Source: Deltaproteobacteria bacterium (GTDB taxonomy: Bacteria; Myxococcota_A; Polyangia; Polyangiales; Ga0077539). From it: a stretch of 64,000 bases of DNA. Below are positions 42,227 through 50,312 of the stretch, piece after piece. Position numbers and translations under genes: made by a program. The notes beneath the pieces were generated by a model. The model saw nothing but the letters and a program-made list of their open reading frames with translations. It made no database searches and was not told the DNA's origin. The DNA lies in the NCBI GenBank assembly GCA_016218725.1, contig JACRDB010000010.1, forward strand, positions 1-64,000, in the 5' to 3' direction. Numbering within the stretch: position 1 is the first letter of the stretch; every line of letters begins with the position of its first letter.

Positions 42227-42919
42227 TCACGCCGCCTTCGCGCTGCCGGGCGGGAGGAGCCCCGCGTCCAGGAAGGAGAAGGTGCCCTCCCGCGCCACGA
42301 TGACATGGTCCGTCACCGGGAGCTCCAGGGCCTCGCCCAGGGAGGCCAGCTGCTCGGTGAAGCGCAGGTCATCGGCGCTTGGGACCGGGTCGCCGGAGGG
42401 GTGGTTGTGCACCATCACCACGCTGCTGGCCCCCTCCCGGAGCCCGAAGGTGAGCACCACCCGCGGGGACACCGCGCACGAAGACGGCGTGCCCCGCGCC
42501 AGGATACGCTCGGCCATCGGGCGGTGCCTCCGGTCCAGGGCCACCACCACCACGCACTCCTCCGGCAGGTCCGCCAGGCGCGGCCGCCACGCCCTGGCCA
42601 CGTCCCGGCTGGTGCCGTAGGCCGCCCGGCGGTTCATGGGCTCGCACAGCGCCCGGCGCGAGAGCTCCAGCGCCGCCACGAGCTGCAACCCCCGGCGCTC
42701 GCCCAGGTCCTGCACCAGCACCCCAGGACCCGCGCGAAGGAGCCCCCGGAGGCCCCCGTGGCGGGCCAGGAGCCCCGCCGCCCGGAGGCGCGTGTCCGTC
42801 GGTCCCCTCGACGGCCCAAGGCACAGGCTCAAGAGGTCCAGGTCCGAGGTGGCGTCCGCCCCCACCCGGCGCAGGAGGCTCATCGGATCTTCTACCGGTT
42901 GTTCAGGGTCTGCGATCAT
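42227..42919 (-). CDS. radC: RadC-family JAB/MPN metalloprotease-like protein
   Basis: 230 aa from ATG 42919; an in-frame ATG at 42883 is an alternative. The N-terminal part resembles the UPF0758 helix-hairpin-helix region (DLDLLSLCLG, GLRGLLRAGPG). The JAB domain carries the metal motif HNHPSGDPVPSADD, with EcVVVVALDRRHRP-like strands before it. The role of RadC is unsettled; it is often found near mobile or defence genes. It is next to the solitary methyltransferase on the same strand. Confidence 0.88.
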   Translation of the reverse strand: MIADPEQPVEDPMSLLRRVGADATSDLDLLSLCLGPSRGPTDTRLRAAGLLARHGGLRGLLRAGPGVLVQDLGERRGLQLVAALELSRRALCEPMNRRAAYGTSRDVARAWRPRLADLPEECVVVVALDRRHRPMAERILARGTPSSCAVSPRVVLTFGLREGASSVVMVHNHPSGDPVPSADDLRFTEQLASLGEALELPVTDHVIVAREGTFSFLDAGLLPPGSAKAA

Positions 42920-43018
42920 GCCCCGCACCCACAGCACGCCCGGTGCCACCCTCAGGGGGGCAAAAACTCCAATGATTTCAAGGGGTGCCTGGCGGAATCG
43001 GGTGGCGGACTGGCGGCG

Positions 43019-43041
43019 GGGGGTGGCGGATCGCCACCCCC
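43019..43041 (-). terminator. 10-bp GC hairpin downstream of cysteine-rich lipoprotein gene
   Basis: Bases 43019-43028 pair perfectly with 43032-43041 around a 3-nt loop, starting about 20 nt after the stop of the minus-strand gene at 43062. There is no U-run, so it would be a non-canonical or Rho-assisted terminator. Confidence 0.5.
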
Positions 43042-43061
43042 GGGGCCGCGCGATGGACGCG

Positions 43062-45299
43062 CTACGGCGCCTCGAAGCGCATGTTGTAGCGCATGTTCTC
43101 GGCGTCCGAGAGGGCGTCTACGAAGGCGATGCCGACGCCTCGGGGGGTGTTCAGGCCCGAGAGCCTGGAGCCCAGCTGGCGGGTGTCCAGGGCCGGGCCG
43201 ATGATGGGCCTGGGGATCTCGCCCCGGCAGTCCACGCCGGTGCCCGAGCCGTCGTCGTTGCAGTCCACCTGCATGCCGTTCTGGGCGCTGCGGACGTAGA
43301 GCACCGGGTCAAAGGTGGTGCTGCTGAAGATGCTCGTGCGCCGGGTGAACATGGCCCCCGGGTCGCTGCGGCAGGTGCTGAAGAGCTGCCGCCCGCTGGT
43401 GGCGCCGCAGGAGAGGAACCACTGGGCGACCTCGGCGCTGCTGGCGCCGCCGCAGGTGCCCGCGGTCACGCTGCCCCGCCCTAGGGTGCGCTGGCCGGTG
43501 TTGCCGGTGCCCGCCATCCGGGCGTTCTGGAAGTCCCTTGCGACGCTCCGGGCCACGAACTGCAGGTGCAGCGTGAAGGCCCCGACGTCGCAGCCGCCGA
43601 CGGCGACGTAGTAGGTCCCCGCGGCGAGCACGCCCGCCGTGCGCGACTGGAGGACGCTGGTGAAGCCCCCGCCGGTGCCGCAGGAGCCGTCGTCGTTGCA
43701 GAGGCCCAGGTCCGGGAAGCCCGAGGCGGCCTGGCCCGGCACCGCTACCCCCGTGGCGTTGGTGAGGAAGAGCGAGGTGTCGTAGCTCGACCCGGCGGTG
43801 TCGAGGTACACCACCCCTTCCGACGGGGTGGTGAAGCGGTACCACACGTTGCCCACGCCGCTGGTGCAGCCACACGGGACCGTCGGCCCGTCGTAGGTGG
43901 AGCCCGTGGTGTTGCCCGTGACGGTCACCTCGCGCCCGGGGTTGGGCACGATGGCGATGGCGCCCAGGCGGTTGTTGTTGGTGGGCCGGCACGTCCCGAT
44001 GACGCAGGTGGTGCCCGCGCCGCAGCGGTTGCCGCAGCGCCCGCAGTTGGCGTTGTCCGTCAGGAAGGTGCTGGTGGCCACGCACACCCCGCCGCAGCTC
44101 GTGGTGCCGGTGCCGCAGACGGAGTTGCACATCCCGGTGTTGCACGTGGCCGGCGCCGTGCAGCGGGTGCCGCAGCGCCCGCAGTTGGCCACGTCCCGGC
44201 TGGTGTCCACGCAGGCGGTGCCGCAGAGCGTGAGCCCCGTGCCGCAGCGGCACATGCCCCCGGAGCAGGTCTGCTCGGCCCCGCAGGCGTTGCCGCAGCG
44301 CCCGCAGTTGGCGCTGTCCGTCATGGTGTTCACGCACGCGCTGCCGCACATCGTGGTGGAGGCCCCGCACTGGCAGCGCCCGGCCACGCAGGTCTGCCCC
44401 GCCGCGCAGGCGTTGCCGCAGCGGCCGCAGTTGGCCCGGTCCGTCTGCACGTCCAGGCACACGCTCATCCCGCCCACGGTGCAGGTGGCCCTGGGCGCCG
44501 CGCAGGACGCCCGGCAGGTGCCGCCCATGCACACCTGGTCCATGGCGCACGCGGTGCCGCAGGCGCCGCAGTTGGCGCTGTCCGTCATGGTGTTCACGCA
44601 GCTCGACACGCCCATGGACGTGCACCGCGTCTGCCCCGAGGGGCACATCGGCGGCTGGCAGATGCCCATGGCGCAGCTCTCCCCCGCGGCGCACATGTTG
44701 CCGCAGGAGCCGCAGTTGGCCGCGCTGGCCTGCGTGTCCACGCACGTCCCGCCGCAGTCCGCCTGGCCCATGGCGCACATGGTCACCGCGCGGCAGGTGC
44801 CCATCGTGCACCGCTCGGTCATCGCGCAGGCCCGGCCGCACATGCCGCAGTGGGCGCCGTCGGAGTTCGTGTCCACGCAGCCCCCGCCGCAGAGCATCAT
44901 CCCCCCGGAGCACATCATCGACGGCCCGCAGGTCCCGGCCCGGCAGACCTCCCCCGTCATGCATGCGTTGTCGCAGCGCCCGCAGTGCAGGGTGGACGTC
45001 TGCGTGTCCACGCAGCCCCCGCCGCAGACCGCCTCCGTGGGCGCGCACATGGGCGTGGTGTCCACCGGCGGCGTGTTGGTGTCCTCCGGCGGCGTCGTGT
45101 CCTCCGGGGGCGTGCCCGTATCCATGGGGGCAATGCCCGTGTCCATCGGAGGCGTCCCCGTGTCGGTGGGGGTGGTGTCCTCCGGGGGGGTCCCGGTGTC
45201 CACCGGGGTCATGCCCGAGTCCACGTCAATGGCGGGCATCCCCTCGCCGCAGGCCGCCAGGGCCAGCGCCAGCGCCGCCGGGAGTCTCAGTCTGTTCAT
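43062..45299 (-). CDS. Cysteine-rich repeat lipoprotein with C-terminal PPC-like beta domains
   Basis: 745 aa, ATG 45299 with AAGGA 6-7 nt upstream. The signal peptide ends in lipobox LAAC (LRLPAALALALAAC). An Asp/Thr/Pro linker (PPEDTTPTDTGTPPMDTG) precedes about nine units of ~45 residues with the pattern CGGxCVDTxxxxxNCGxCGxxC...C. From about residue 465, two beta-sandwich regions resemble bacterial pre-peptidase C-terminal domains (VWYRFTTPSEGVVYLDTAGS and TFDPVLYVRSAQNGMQVDC), each with a GTCG- or NDDGS-type loop. It is likely surface-anchored and disulfide-rigid. The architecture parallels the gene at 1-2282, with different repeat units. Confidence 0.85.
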   Translation of the reverse strand: MNRLRLPAALALALAACGEGMPAIDVDSGMTPVDTGTPPEDTTPTDTGTPPMDTGIAPMDTGTPPEDTTPPEDTNTPPVDTTPMCAPTEAVCGGGCVDTQTSTLHCGRCDNACMTGEVCRAGTCGPSMMCSGGMMLCGGGCVDTNSDGAHCGMCGRACAMTERCTMGTCRAVTMCAMGQADCGGTCVDTQASAANCGSCGNMCAAGESCAMGICQPPMCPSGQTRCTSMGVSSCVNTMTDSANCGACGTACAMDQVCMGGTCRASCAAPRATCTVGGMSVCLDVQTDRANCGRCGNACAAGQTCVAGRCQCGASTTMCGSACVNTMTDSANCGRCGNACGAEQTCSGGMCRCGTGLTLCGTACVDTSRDVANCGRCGTRCTAPATCNTGMCNSVCGTGTTSCGGVCVATSTFLTDNANCGRCGNRCGAGTTCVIGTCRPTNNNRLGAIAIVPNPGREVTVTGNTTGSTYDGPTVPCGCTSGVGNVWYRFTTPSEGVVYLDTAGSSYDTSLFLTNATGVAVPGQAASGFPDLGLCNDDGSCGTGGGFTSVLQSRTAGVLAAGTYYVAVGGCDVGAFTLHLQFVARSVARDFQNARMAGTGNTGQRTLGRGSVTAGTCGGASSAEVAQWFLSCGATSGRQLFSTCRSDPGAMFTRRTSIFSSTTFDPVLYVRSAQNGMQVDCNDDGSGTGVDCRGEIPRPIIGPALDTRQLGSRLSGLNTPRGVGIAFVDALSDAENMRYNMRFEAP

Positions 45300-45329
45300 T
45301 TTTGTTCCTTCAAGCATTGGGGTCATGGG

Positions 45330-46190
45330 TCATGGGAGCGCGCAGCGGCGCGTCTCCCGGTTGCAGGTGGTCCCCGTGGGACACCGGACGGTCCCCGAGG
45401 GGTCGCACCCAATGGCCACGCAGCGGTCAAAGCTCACGCACTCGCCCCAGCAGCCGCCGCGCACCGAGGGCACCTGCCCCCGGCCCGCGCACACGGGGGG
45501 CGGCGTCGCGCACACGGCCCTCCTCGGGTCACAGTCCGCGCAGGTGCCCGGCGGCGGGGGCGGGGCCTCCAGGCGACCCCAGCGACCCCCTCGGCACACC
45601 AGCACGTTGCAGAAGCTGCACGGGTCGCAAGGCCCGCCGCAGAAGGCCCCCTCCGGCGCGCAGGGGCCGCCGTCCACGGCGCCCGCGCAGGAGCCCCCCG
45701 CGTCGGGCCGAGGGGCGTCCGGCGCCCCCGCGTCGGGGCAGCGCCAGCCTCCGCTCTCACACACGCAGCCCGCGCCCGGAGGCCTCCCCACGCACGCGCA
45801 CTCGGACGCGCGGATGGTCCCCGGAGGACACCTCCACGCGCCGTCTACGCACATGGCCATCAGCGCCGCGTCCCCGCAGGCGCCCCCGGGCGTGCCGCTC
45901 ACGCACACCACGAACTCCATCGGGCACGGTCGCGTCCCGTCCGTGGGAGGGGTCCCGTCGCGGGCCGTGTCCGTGGAGGTGGTGTCCGGTCGGGAAATGT
46001 CGGGAAGGGTGGTGTCCTGTAGGGTGGTGTCGGGAGCTGTAAGGTCCGGTAGGGTGCTGTCAGCCGTGGTTGTGTCCGGGGTGGCCCCCTCGGCGGCGTC
46101 TGCCCCGCTGTCCGCGGTGTCCTGGGAGGTGGAGCTGCTGCACGCCAGGAGCGTCAGCGCCAGGGACAGGCACCGCGAAAAGGAAGTCAC
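45330..46190 (-). CDS. Cysteine-rich lipoprotein with Asp/Thr linker
   Basis: 286 aa from GTG 46190, chosen because it gives a clean lipoprotein signal (TSFSRCLSLALTLLAC); the longer open frame adds 66 low-complexity residues. The linker (TTLQDTTLPDISRPDTTSTD) is followed by ~200 residues with more than 30 cysteines in irregular spacing, such as GGPCDPCSFCNVLVCRGG and CPTGTTCNRETRRCALP. The stop lies 30 nt before the next cysteine-rich gene, so the two form a unit. The linker DNA resembles that of the Kelch lipoprotein at 2342-3760. Confidence 0.8.
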   Translation of the reverse strand: MTSFSRCLSLALTLLACSSSTSQDTADSGADAAEGATPDTTTADSTLPDLTAPDTTLQDTTLPDISRPDTTSTDTARDGTPPTDGTRPCPMEFVVCVSGTPGGACGDAALMAMCVDGAWRCPPGTIRASECACVGRPPGAGCVCESGGWRCPDAGAPDAPRPDAGGSCAGAVDGGPCAPEGAFCGGPCDPCSFCNVLVCRGGRWGRLEAPPPPPGTCADCDPRRAVCATPPPVCAGRGQVPSVRGGCWGECVSFDRCVAIGCDPSGTVRCPTGTTCNRETRRCALP

Positions 46191-46261
46191 GGGCGCATTC
46201 TGGACGCTCCTCGCCGCGGTGACAACCCGAGGGCCCCCGGGAACTGTGGCATGCTCGCCGC

Positions 46262-47857
46262 ATGCGTTGCTTGTGGCTTGCCGGGGTCCTGGCCCTCGTG
46301 GGCTGTCCGGGTCCCGGCACCCCGGAGCCGGACGCGCCGGACGCGGCGCCGGAGGACGCGACGCCGACGGACGTGGCCGGCGACGCACCGGTCGACCGGC
46401 CCGAGCCCCCGCCGACGGACGGGCTCCTGCACCTGCGCATCACCGACGCGGTCCGGGCGGAGCCTCTGCCGTGCAAGGTCACGCTCCAGGGCGTGGGCGG
46501 GACCCGGACGCCAATGCTCGGCATGGACGAGCAGCGAGGGCAGTGGCTGGACCGCGAGCGGCGGGTGCTGGGCGTGGGCCCGTGGCTCCTCCTGGCCGAG
46601 GGGCGGGCGGACGTGGCGCTCCCGCCCGGGCGCTACCGTCTCACCGCGACGCGGGGCGGGGAGTACGAGGCCCTAGCGCTGGGCGAGGTGGAGCTCGCGC
46701 TGCGGCGAGGTGCGCGGGTCGCCGGGGAGCTGCGGCGCACGGTGGAGACCGAGGGGGAGGTGTGCGCGGAGTTCCATGTGCACTCGGAGCCGTCGTTTGA
46801 CAGCGACGTGCCGCTGGACCAGCGGGTGCTCTCCATGGCCGTGGAGGGGGTGGAGGTCTTCGCCAGCACGGACCACGACGCGGCCGGGGACTTCGGCCCA
46901 GCTCTGCGGACCACGGGGCTCCAGCGGCACCTGCACTGGGTCCCTGGCGACGAGATCACCGCCGAGGGCCTCGGGCACTTCAACGTGTATCCGTTGCCCG
47001 AGGGGATAGACCCCGCGACGCGGCTGCGGCCGGACTTCGGGAGCGTGGCGGACCTGGTGGCCCGGGCCCGGAGCGTGGCGCCGGACGCGGTGCTCCAGCT
47101 CAACCACCCCCTGTGGCGGCAGCACCCCATCGGGTACTGGGCCCTGGCGGGCCTGGACCCCATGACCGGCCGCAGCCGCATGGAGCTCGTGCGGGCCTTC
47201 GACGCCGTCGAGGTCTGGAACGGCCACACGCTGGACGAGTGGGCGGACGTCTCCGTGGGCGTCGAGGGCGTGCTCGACGCGTGGATGAGCACGCTCCAGC
47301 ATGGCCGCGGGGCCACCGCCACGGGGAGCTCGGACACGCACCGGCTCTCGGCCTCGCCGCCCGGGTGGCCCAGGACGTACGTGCGCGTTCCCGACGACGA
47401 CCCGTCCAGGGTCACCGATGTGATGCTCACCACGGCGCTCCGGGCAGGGGACGCGTCGCTCACGTCCGGGCCGTTCCTCCGGGCCCTGGTGGGGGGCGAG
47501 CGCCCGGGGCGCCTGGCGCGCGCCGAGGGGGGTCGGGTGACCGTCGAGGTGGACGTGCAGGGCGTGTCCTGGACGCCCGCGGACCGGGTGGAGGTGCTCG
47601 CCAACCGCGCCGTGGTGGCCTCCCGCGAGCTCCCGAGGCCCCGCCCCGGCGCTGGCCTGGAGCGCCAGCGCTTTTCGCTCCCGGTCACGCTCCGGCGGGA
47701 CGCCTGGGTGATCGTGCGCACGCGCGCCCGCGACCCGGTGGGGCCCTACGCGGGCGTCCACCAACGGCCCATGGCCTCGCTGGCGCTGGTGAACCCTGTC
47801 TACGTAGACGTCGACGGCGACGGGCGCTGGACGCCGCCGGGCGAAAACGGCCCCTGA
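46262..47857 (+). CDS. Lipoprotein with PHP-domain metal-dependent phosphoesterase
   Basis: 531 aa. Lipoprotein signal MRCLWLAGVLALVGC, then an Asp/Pro/Ala linker. A beta domain spans ~55-160. The PHP-type metal site follows: EFHVHSEPSFDSD near 173, ASTDHD near 201, NHP near 281 and SSDTHR near 357, the expected His/Asp ligands of a trinuclear metal centre of the CehA/McbA type. The C-terminal ~130 residues form a further beta domain. It probably hydrolyses phospho- or carbamate esters outside the cytoplasm. Divergent from the cysteine-rich lipoproteins. Confidence 0.82.
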   Translation: MRCLWLAGVLALVGCPGPGTPEPDAPDAAPEDATPTDVAGDAPVDRPEPPPTDGLLHLRITDAVRAEPLPCKVTLQGVGGTRTPMLGMDEQRGQWLDRERRVLGVGPWLLLAEGRADVALPPGRYRLTATRGGEYEALALGEVELALRRGARVAGELRRTVETEGEVCAEFHVHSEPSFDSDVPLDQRVLSMAVEGVEVFASTDHDAAGDFGPALRTTGLQRHLHWVPGDEITAEGLGHFNVYPLPEGIDPATRLRPDFGSVADLVARARSVAPDAVLQLNHPLWRQHPIGYWALAGLDPMTGRSRMELVRAFDAVEVWNGHTLDEWADVSVGVEGVLDAWMSTLQHGRGATATGSSDTHRLSASPPGWPRTYVRVPDDDPSRVTDVMLTTALRAGDASLTSGPFLRALVGGERPGRLARAEGGRVTVEVDVQGVSWTPADRVEVLANRAVVASRELPRPRPGAGLERQRFSLPVTLRRDAWVIVRTRARDPVGPYAGVHQRPMASLALVNPVYVDVDGDGRWTPPGENGP

Positions 47858-47874
47858 GTTGACCTGCGGGGCGC

Positions 47875-48222
47875 ATGGTGCTTTCCATCGGTGCCGTGGC
47901 TCCAACGTCCCGCAGCTCCGACGAGCGCTACCAGAAGCTCCTGGACCGCCAGGCGTGGCTCCTGGCGTCCCTGGCGGACCTGCGCCGCAGCCGCGAGAGG
48001 GCTCCCTGGATCCTTGTCGGCAACGTGCTCGCGGCCCCAGTGGGCTTCCTCTGGGGCATCGCCCCGGCGATCCTGGTGGTGGTGGTGTCCGTGGGCTTCT
48101 GGTTCACGCTCTGGTACGTCGCCTGGATCCACCACCACGAGTATGACATCGAACTCCTGAACCTCCGCAAGGAGCTCAAGACCGTGGAGGCCGCCCGCGC
48201 CGAGGCCACCCCCCAGGCGTAG
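47875..48222 (+). CDS. Small membrane protein of unknown function
   Basis: 115 aa. A short N-terminal helix (ERYQKLLDRQAWLLASLADLRRS) precedes two hydrophobic segments (LAAPVGFLWGIAPAILV and VSVGFWFTLWYVAWI) and a C-terminal charged coiled-coil-like helix (ELLNLRKELKTVEAARAEA). It has the form of a two-helix inner-membrane protein with cytoplasmic ends. It begins 17 nt after the PHP lipoprotein gene and converges on serA. No family recognised. Confidence 0.7.
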   Translation: MVLSIGAVAPTSRSSDERYQKLLDRQAWLLASLADLRRSRERAPWILVGNVLAAPVGFLWGIAPAILVVVVSVGFWFTLWYVAWIHHHEYDIELLNLRKELKTVEAARAEATPQA

Positions 48223-48234
48223 CGCCCGCGCGGT

Positions 48235-49467
48235 TCAGTAGCACACCCGCGTCCGCAGGTCCGTGGAGAGCGCCGCCATGGCCTCGGCCACGGAGTCCGT
48301 GACGTCCTGGTCCAGGTCCATGATCAGGTACCCGAGCTCCGCGTCCGTGGACAGGAGCTGCGCATGCACGTTGCCGTTGCGCTCGCTCACGATACGGTTC
48401 ACGTCCCGCAGCACGCCCGGCACGTTGCGGTGCACGTTCAAGACCCGGTGCGTGCCCCTCGACGGCGCCAGCTCCAGCTGCGGGAAATTCACGCTCCCCG
48501 CGGTGGTCCCCTGGACGAGGAAGCCCCGGAGGCTCGCGGCCACCTCGCGCCCGATGGCCTCCTGGGCCTCCTCCGTGGAGCCCCCCACGTGGGGCGTAAG
48601 AAGCACGTTGGGCAGGTCCTTCAGGGGCGTGGCGAAGCCCTCGCCGTTGGCCTCGGGCTCGTCGGGGTAGACGTCCACCGCGGCGCCCGCGAGGTGCCCC
48701 GAGCGCAGGGCCTCGGCCAGGGCGTCCAGGTCCACCACGGTGCCCCGGCTGGCGTTCAGGAGGTACGCCCCGGGCCGCATGCGCGAGAGGAGCTGCGCGG
48801 TGATCATCCGGTGCGTCTGCGGCGTCCCCGGGACGTGCAGCGTCACGAACTCCGACCGCGCCAGGAGCTCGTCCAGCGAGGCCACCGGCGTGTTGTTCCC
48901 CATGGGCAGCCGCGTGCCCGTGTCGTAGAAGAGCACCCGGAGCCCCACGGCCTCCGCCAGCACCCCCACCTGGCGCCCGATGTGGCCGTAGCCCACGATC
49001 CCGAGCGTGCGCCCGCGGACCTCGTGGCAGCGGCTGGCGACCTTCTTCCAGCGCCCGGCGTGCATCTCCCGCACGCGGTCGCCGAGCTGCCGCGCCAGGA
49101 AGATCACCTCGGCGATGATCATCTCCGCCACGGAGCGCGTGTTGCTGAAGGGCGCGTTGAACACCGGCACCGCCCGGTCGTGGGCGCGGTCCAGGGCCAC
49201 CTGGTTGGTCCCGATGCAGAAGCACCCCACCGCCAGGAGCTCCGGCGCCGAGGCCAGCACCGCGGGCGACACGTGGGTCTTGCTCCGGATGCCCAGGACG
49301 TGCACACCCTGGATGCGCGCGATCAGCTCGGGCTCCGGCAGCGCCTTGGGGAGCGCCTCCACCACGCACCCGGCGGACTCCAGCGCCGCGTGGGCCGAGG
49401 GGTGGATACCCTCCAGGAGGAGCGCCCGGAAGTGTGAGCGCGGCGGCGGCGTGGAGGTGGTGCCCAT
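48235..49467 (-). CDS. serA: D-3-phosphoglycerate dehydrogenase
   Basis: 410 aa, the length of E. coli-type SerA. NAD motif GIVGYGHIGRQVG, substrate and catalytic segments NAPFSNTRSVAEM, NASRGTVVDLDAL and LTPHVGGSTEEAQ (catalytic His), and a C-terminal ACT domain (HRNVPGVLRDVNRIV) for serine feedback, ending in RVCY. It catalyses the first step of serine synthesis from glycolysis. The start has GAGG 5 nt upstream, and the MITE-like element begins 13 bp upstream of the start codon, so any promoter must lie within or beyond that element. Confidence 0.94.
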   Translation of the reverse strand: MGTTSTPPPRSHFRALLLEGIHPSAHAALESAGCVVEALPKALPEPELIARIQGVHVLGIRSKTHVSPAVLASAPELLAVGCFCIGTNQVALDRAHDRAVPVFNAPFSNTRSVAEMIIAEVIFLARQLGDRVREMHAGRWKKVASRCHEVRGRTLGIVGYGHIGRQVGVLAEAVGLRVLFYDTGTRLPMGNNTPVASLDELLARSEFVTLHVPGTPQTHRMITAQLLSRMRPGAYLLNASRGTVVDLDALAEALRSGHLAGAAVDVYPDEPEANGEGFATPLKDLPNVLLTPHVGGSTEEAQEAIGREVAASLRGFLVQGTTAGSVNFPQLELAPSRGTHRVLNVHRNVPGVLRDVNRIVSERNGNVHAQLLSTDAELGYLIMDLDQDVTDSVAEAMAALSTDLRTRVCY

Positions 49468-49479
49468 CGTGCCTCGGGA

Positions 49480-49642
49480 CTAGTACCTTTACACAGGGAA
49501 TTTGAAGGGTTGATCGTCCGATCCGCGTCGCGCCGCGGCGTTGCTCATCCCTCGCGTGGCGCTGCCACGCTTCGGTCTTCGCGCCTTGCGGCGCTTGCGT
49601 CTCGGACGCCAACCCTTCAAATTCCCTGTGTAAAGGTACTAG
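49480..49642. mobile_element. 163-bp MITE-like near-palindromic element
   Basis: A perfect 33-bp inverted repeat bounds the element: 49480-49512 against 49610-49642. Further pairing continues inward: 49515-49521 with 49602-49608, 49530-49536 with 49588-49594, and a central hairpin 49554-49560 with 49564-49570. A TA dinucleotide sits symmetrically near each end (49481-49482 and 49640-49641), as expected for TA-targeting elements such as Tc1/mariner or IS630 derivatives. It has no coding capacity. The arms are AT-richer than the surroundings, supporting a foreign origin. It sits in the serA promoter region. A large regulatory hairpin is the alternative reading. Confidence 0.75.
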
Positions 49643-49670
49643 GGAAGCGCCGGCCGCGTGTCAAGGTGGC

Positions 49671-50312
49671 TCACCGCACGCACAGGCAGTGGGCGCGGTC
49701 CGCGCGGAGGGGGCGGCCCTCCCAGCACCAGGCGCCGTCGCAGGGCATGCCGAGCCTCCCGAGCGGGACACACGCCGCGCGCAGCGGCGAGGCCCCGTCG
49801 CACACCGAGCGGTCCGTGCACAGGGGCCGGGTCATCTCCAGGCACACGCCCCCCGCCCTGCCTCGGAGGGCCTCGCGGTCCTGGCTGAAGCAGAAGCTCC
49901 CGGTGGCGAAGAACAATGGCGTAGCCCGCGGCACGCACGCGGTCCTCGAGTCGTCGCAGCGGCCGTCGCAGCAGAAGGTCCCCGGGCGCCCGCAGAGGGC
50001 GCACCAGGCGCCGCGCCCGGGGACCGTCACGCAGGCGGCGCCCGCGGCGCATGCGCGGGCCTCGGAGCACGGGGTCCCGAGGGGCGCCGGGTCCCAACCT
50101 CCCGGGACCAGGTTCACCCGCGAAGGGTCCCACCAGACCATCCCCGGCCGAGGCTCCGAGGCGCCGTCCCCCGCGGGCGCCTCGGAGCGGGAGGGGGTGT
50201 CACCCATGGCGCGGGCGTCCGAGCTGGCGTCCGGGCCGCCGTCCAGCGCGCCTGGCAGGGGCGCCTCCCCGCAGGCCCCGACCAGCGCGAGCGCGAGTGC
50301 CAGGCGCCTCAT
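49671..50312 (-). CDS. Cysteine-rich lipoprotein
   Basis: 213 aa from ATG 50312, which overlaps the stop of the upstream gene (ATGA). Lipoprotein signal MRRLALALALVGAC. After a short Asp/Ser/Pro linker come ~20 cysteines in pairs such as ALCGRPGTFCCDGRCDD, CSEARACAAGAAC and CDGAWCWEG, suggesting several small disulfide modules. Translational coupling to the 1115-aa propeller lipoprotein implies both are made together and perhaps act together. No family recognised. Confidence 0.78.
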   Translation of the reverse strand: MRRLALALALVGACGEAPLPGALDGGPDASSDARAMGDTPSRSEAPAGDGASEPRPGMVWWDPSRVNLVPGGWDPAPLGTPCSEARACAAGAACVTVPGRGAWCALCGRPGTFCCDGRCDDSRTACVPRATPLFFATGSFCFSQDREALRGRAGGVCLEMTRPLCTDRSVCDGASPLRAACVPLGRLGMPCDGAWCWEGRPLRADRAHCLCVR

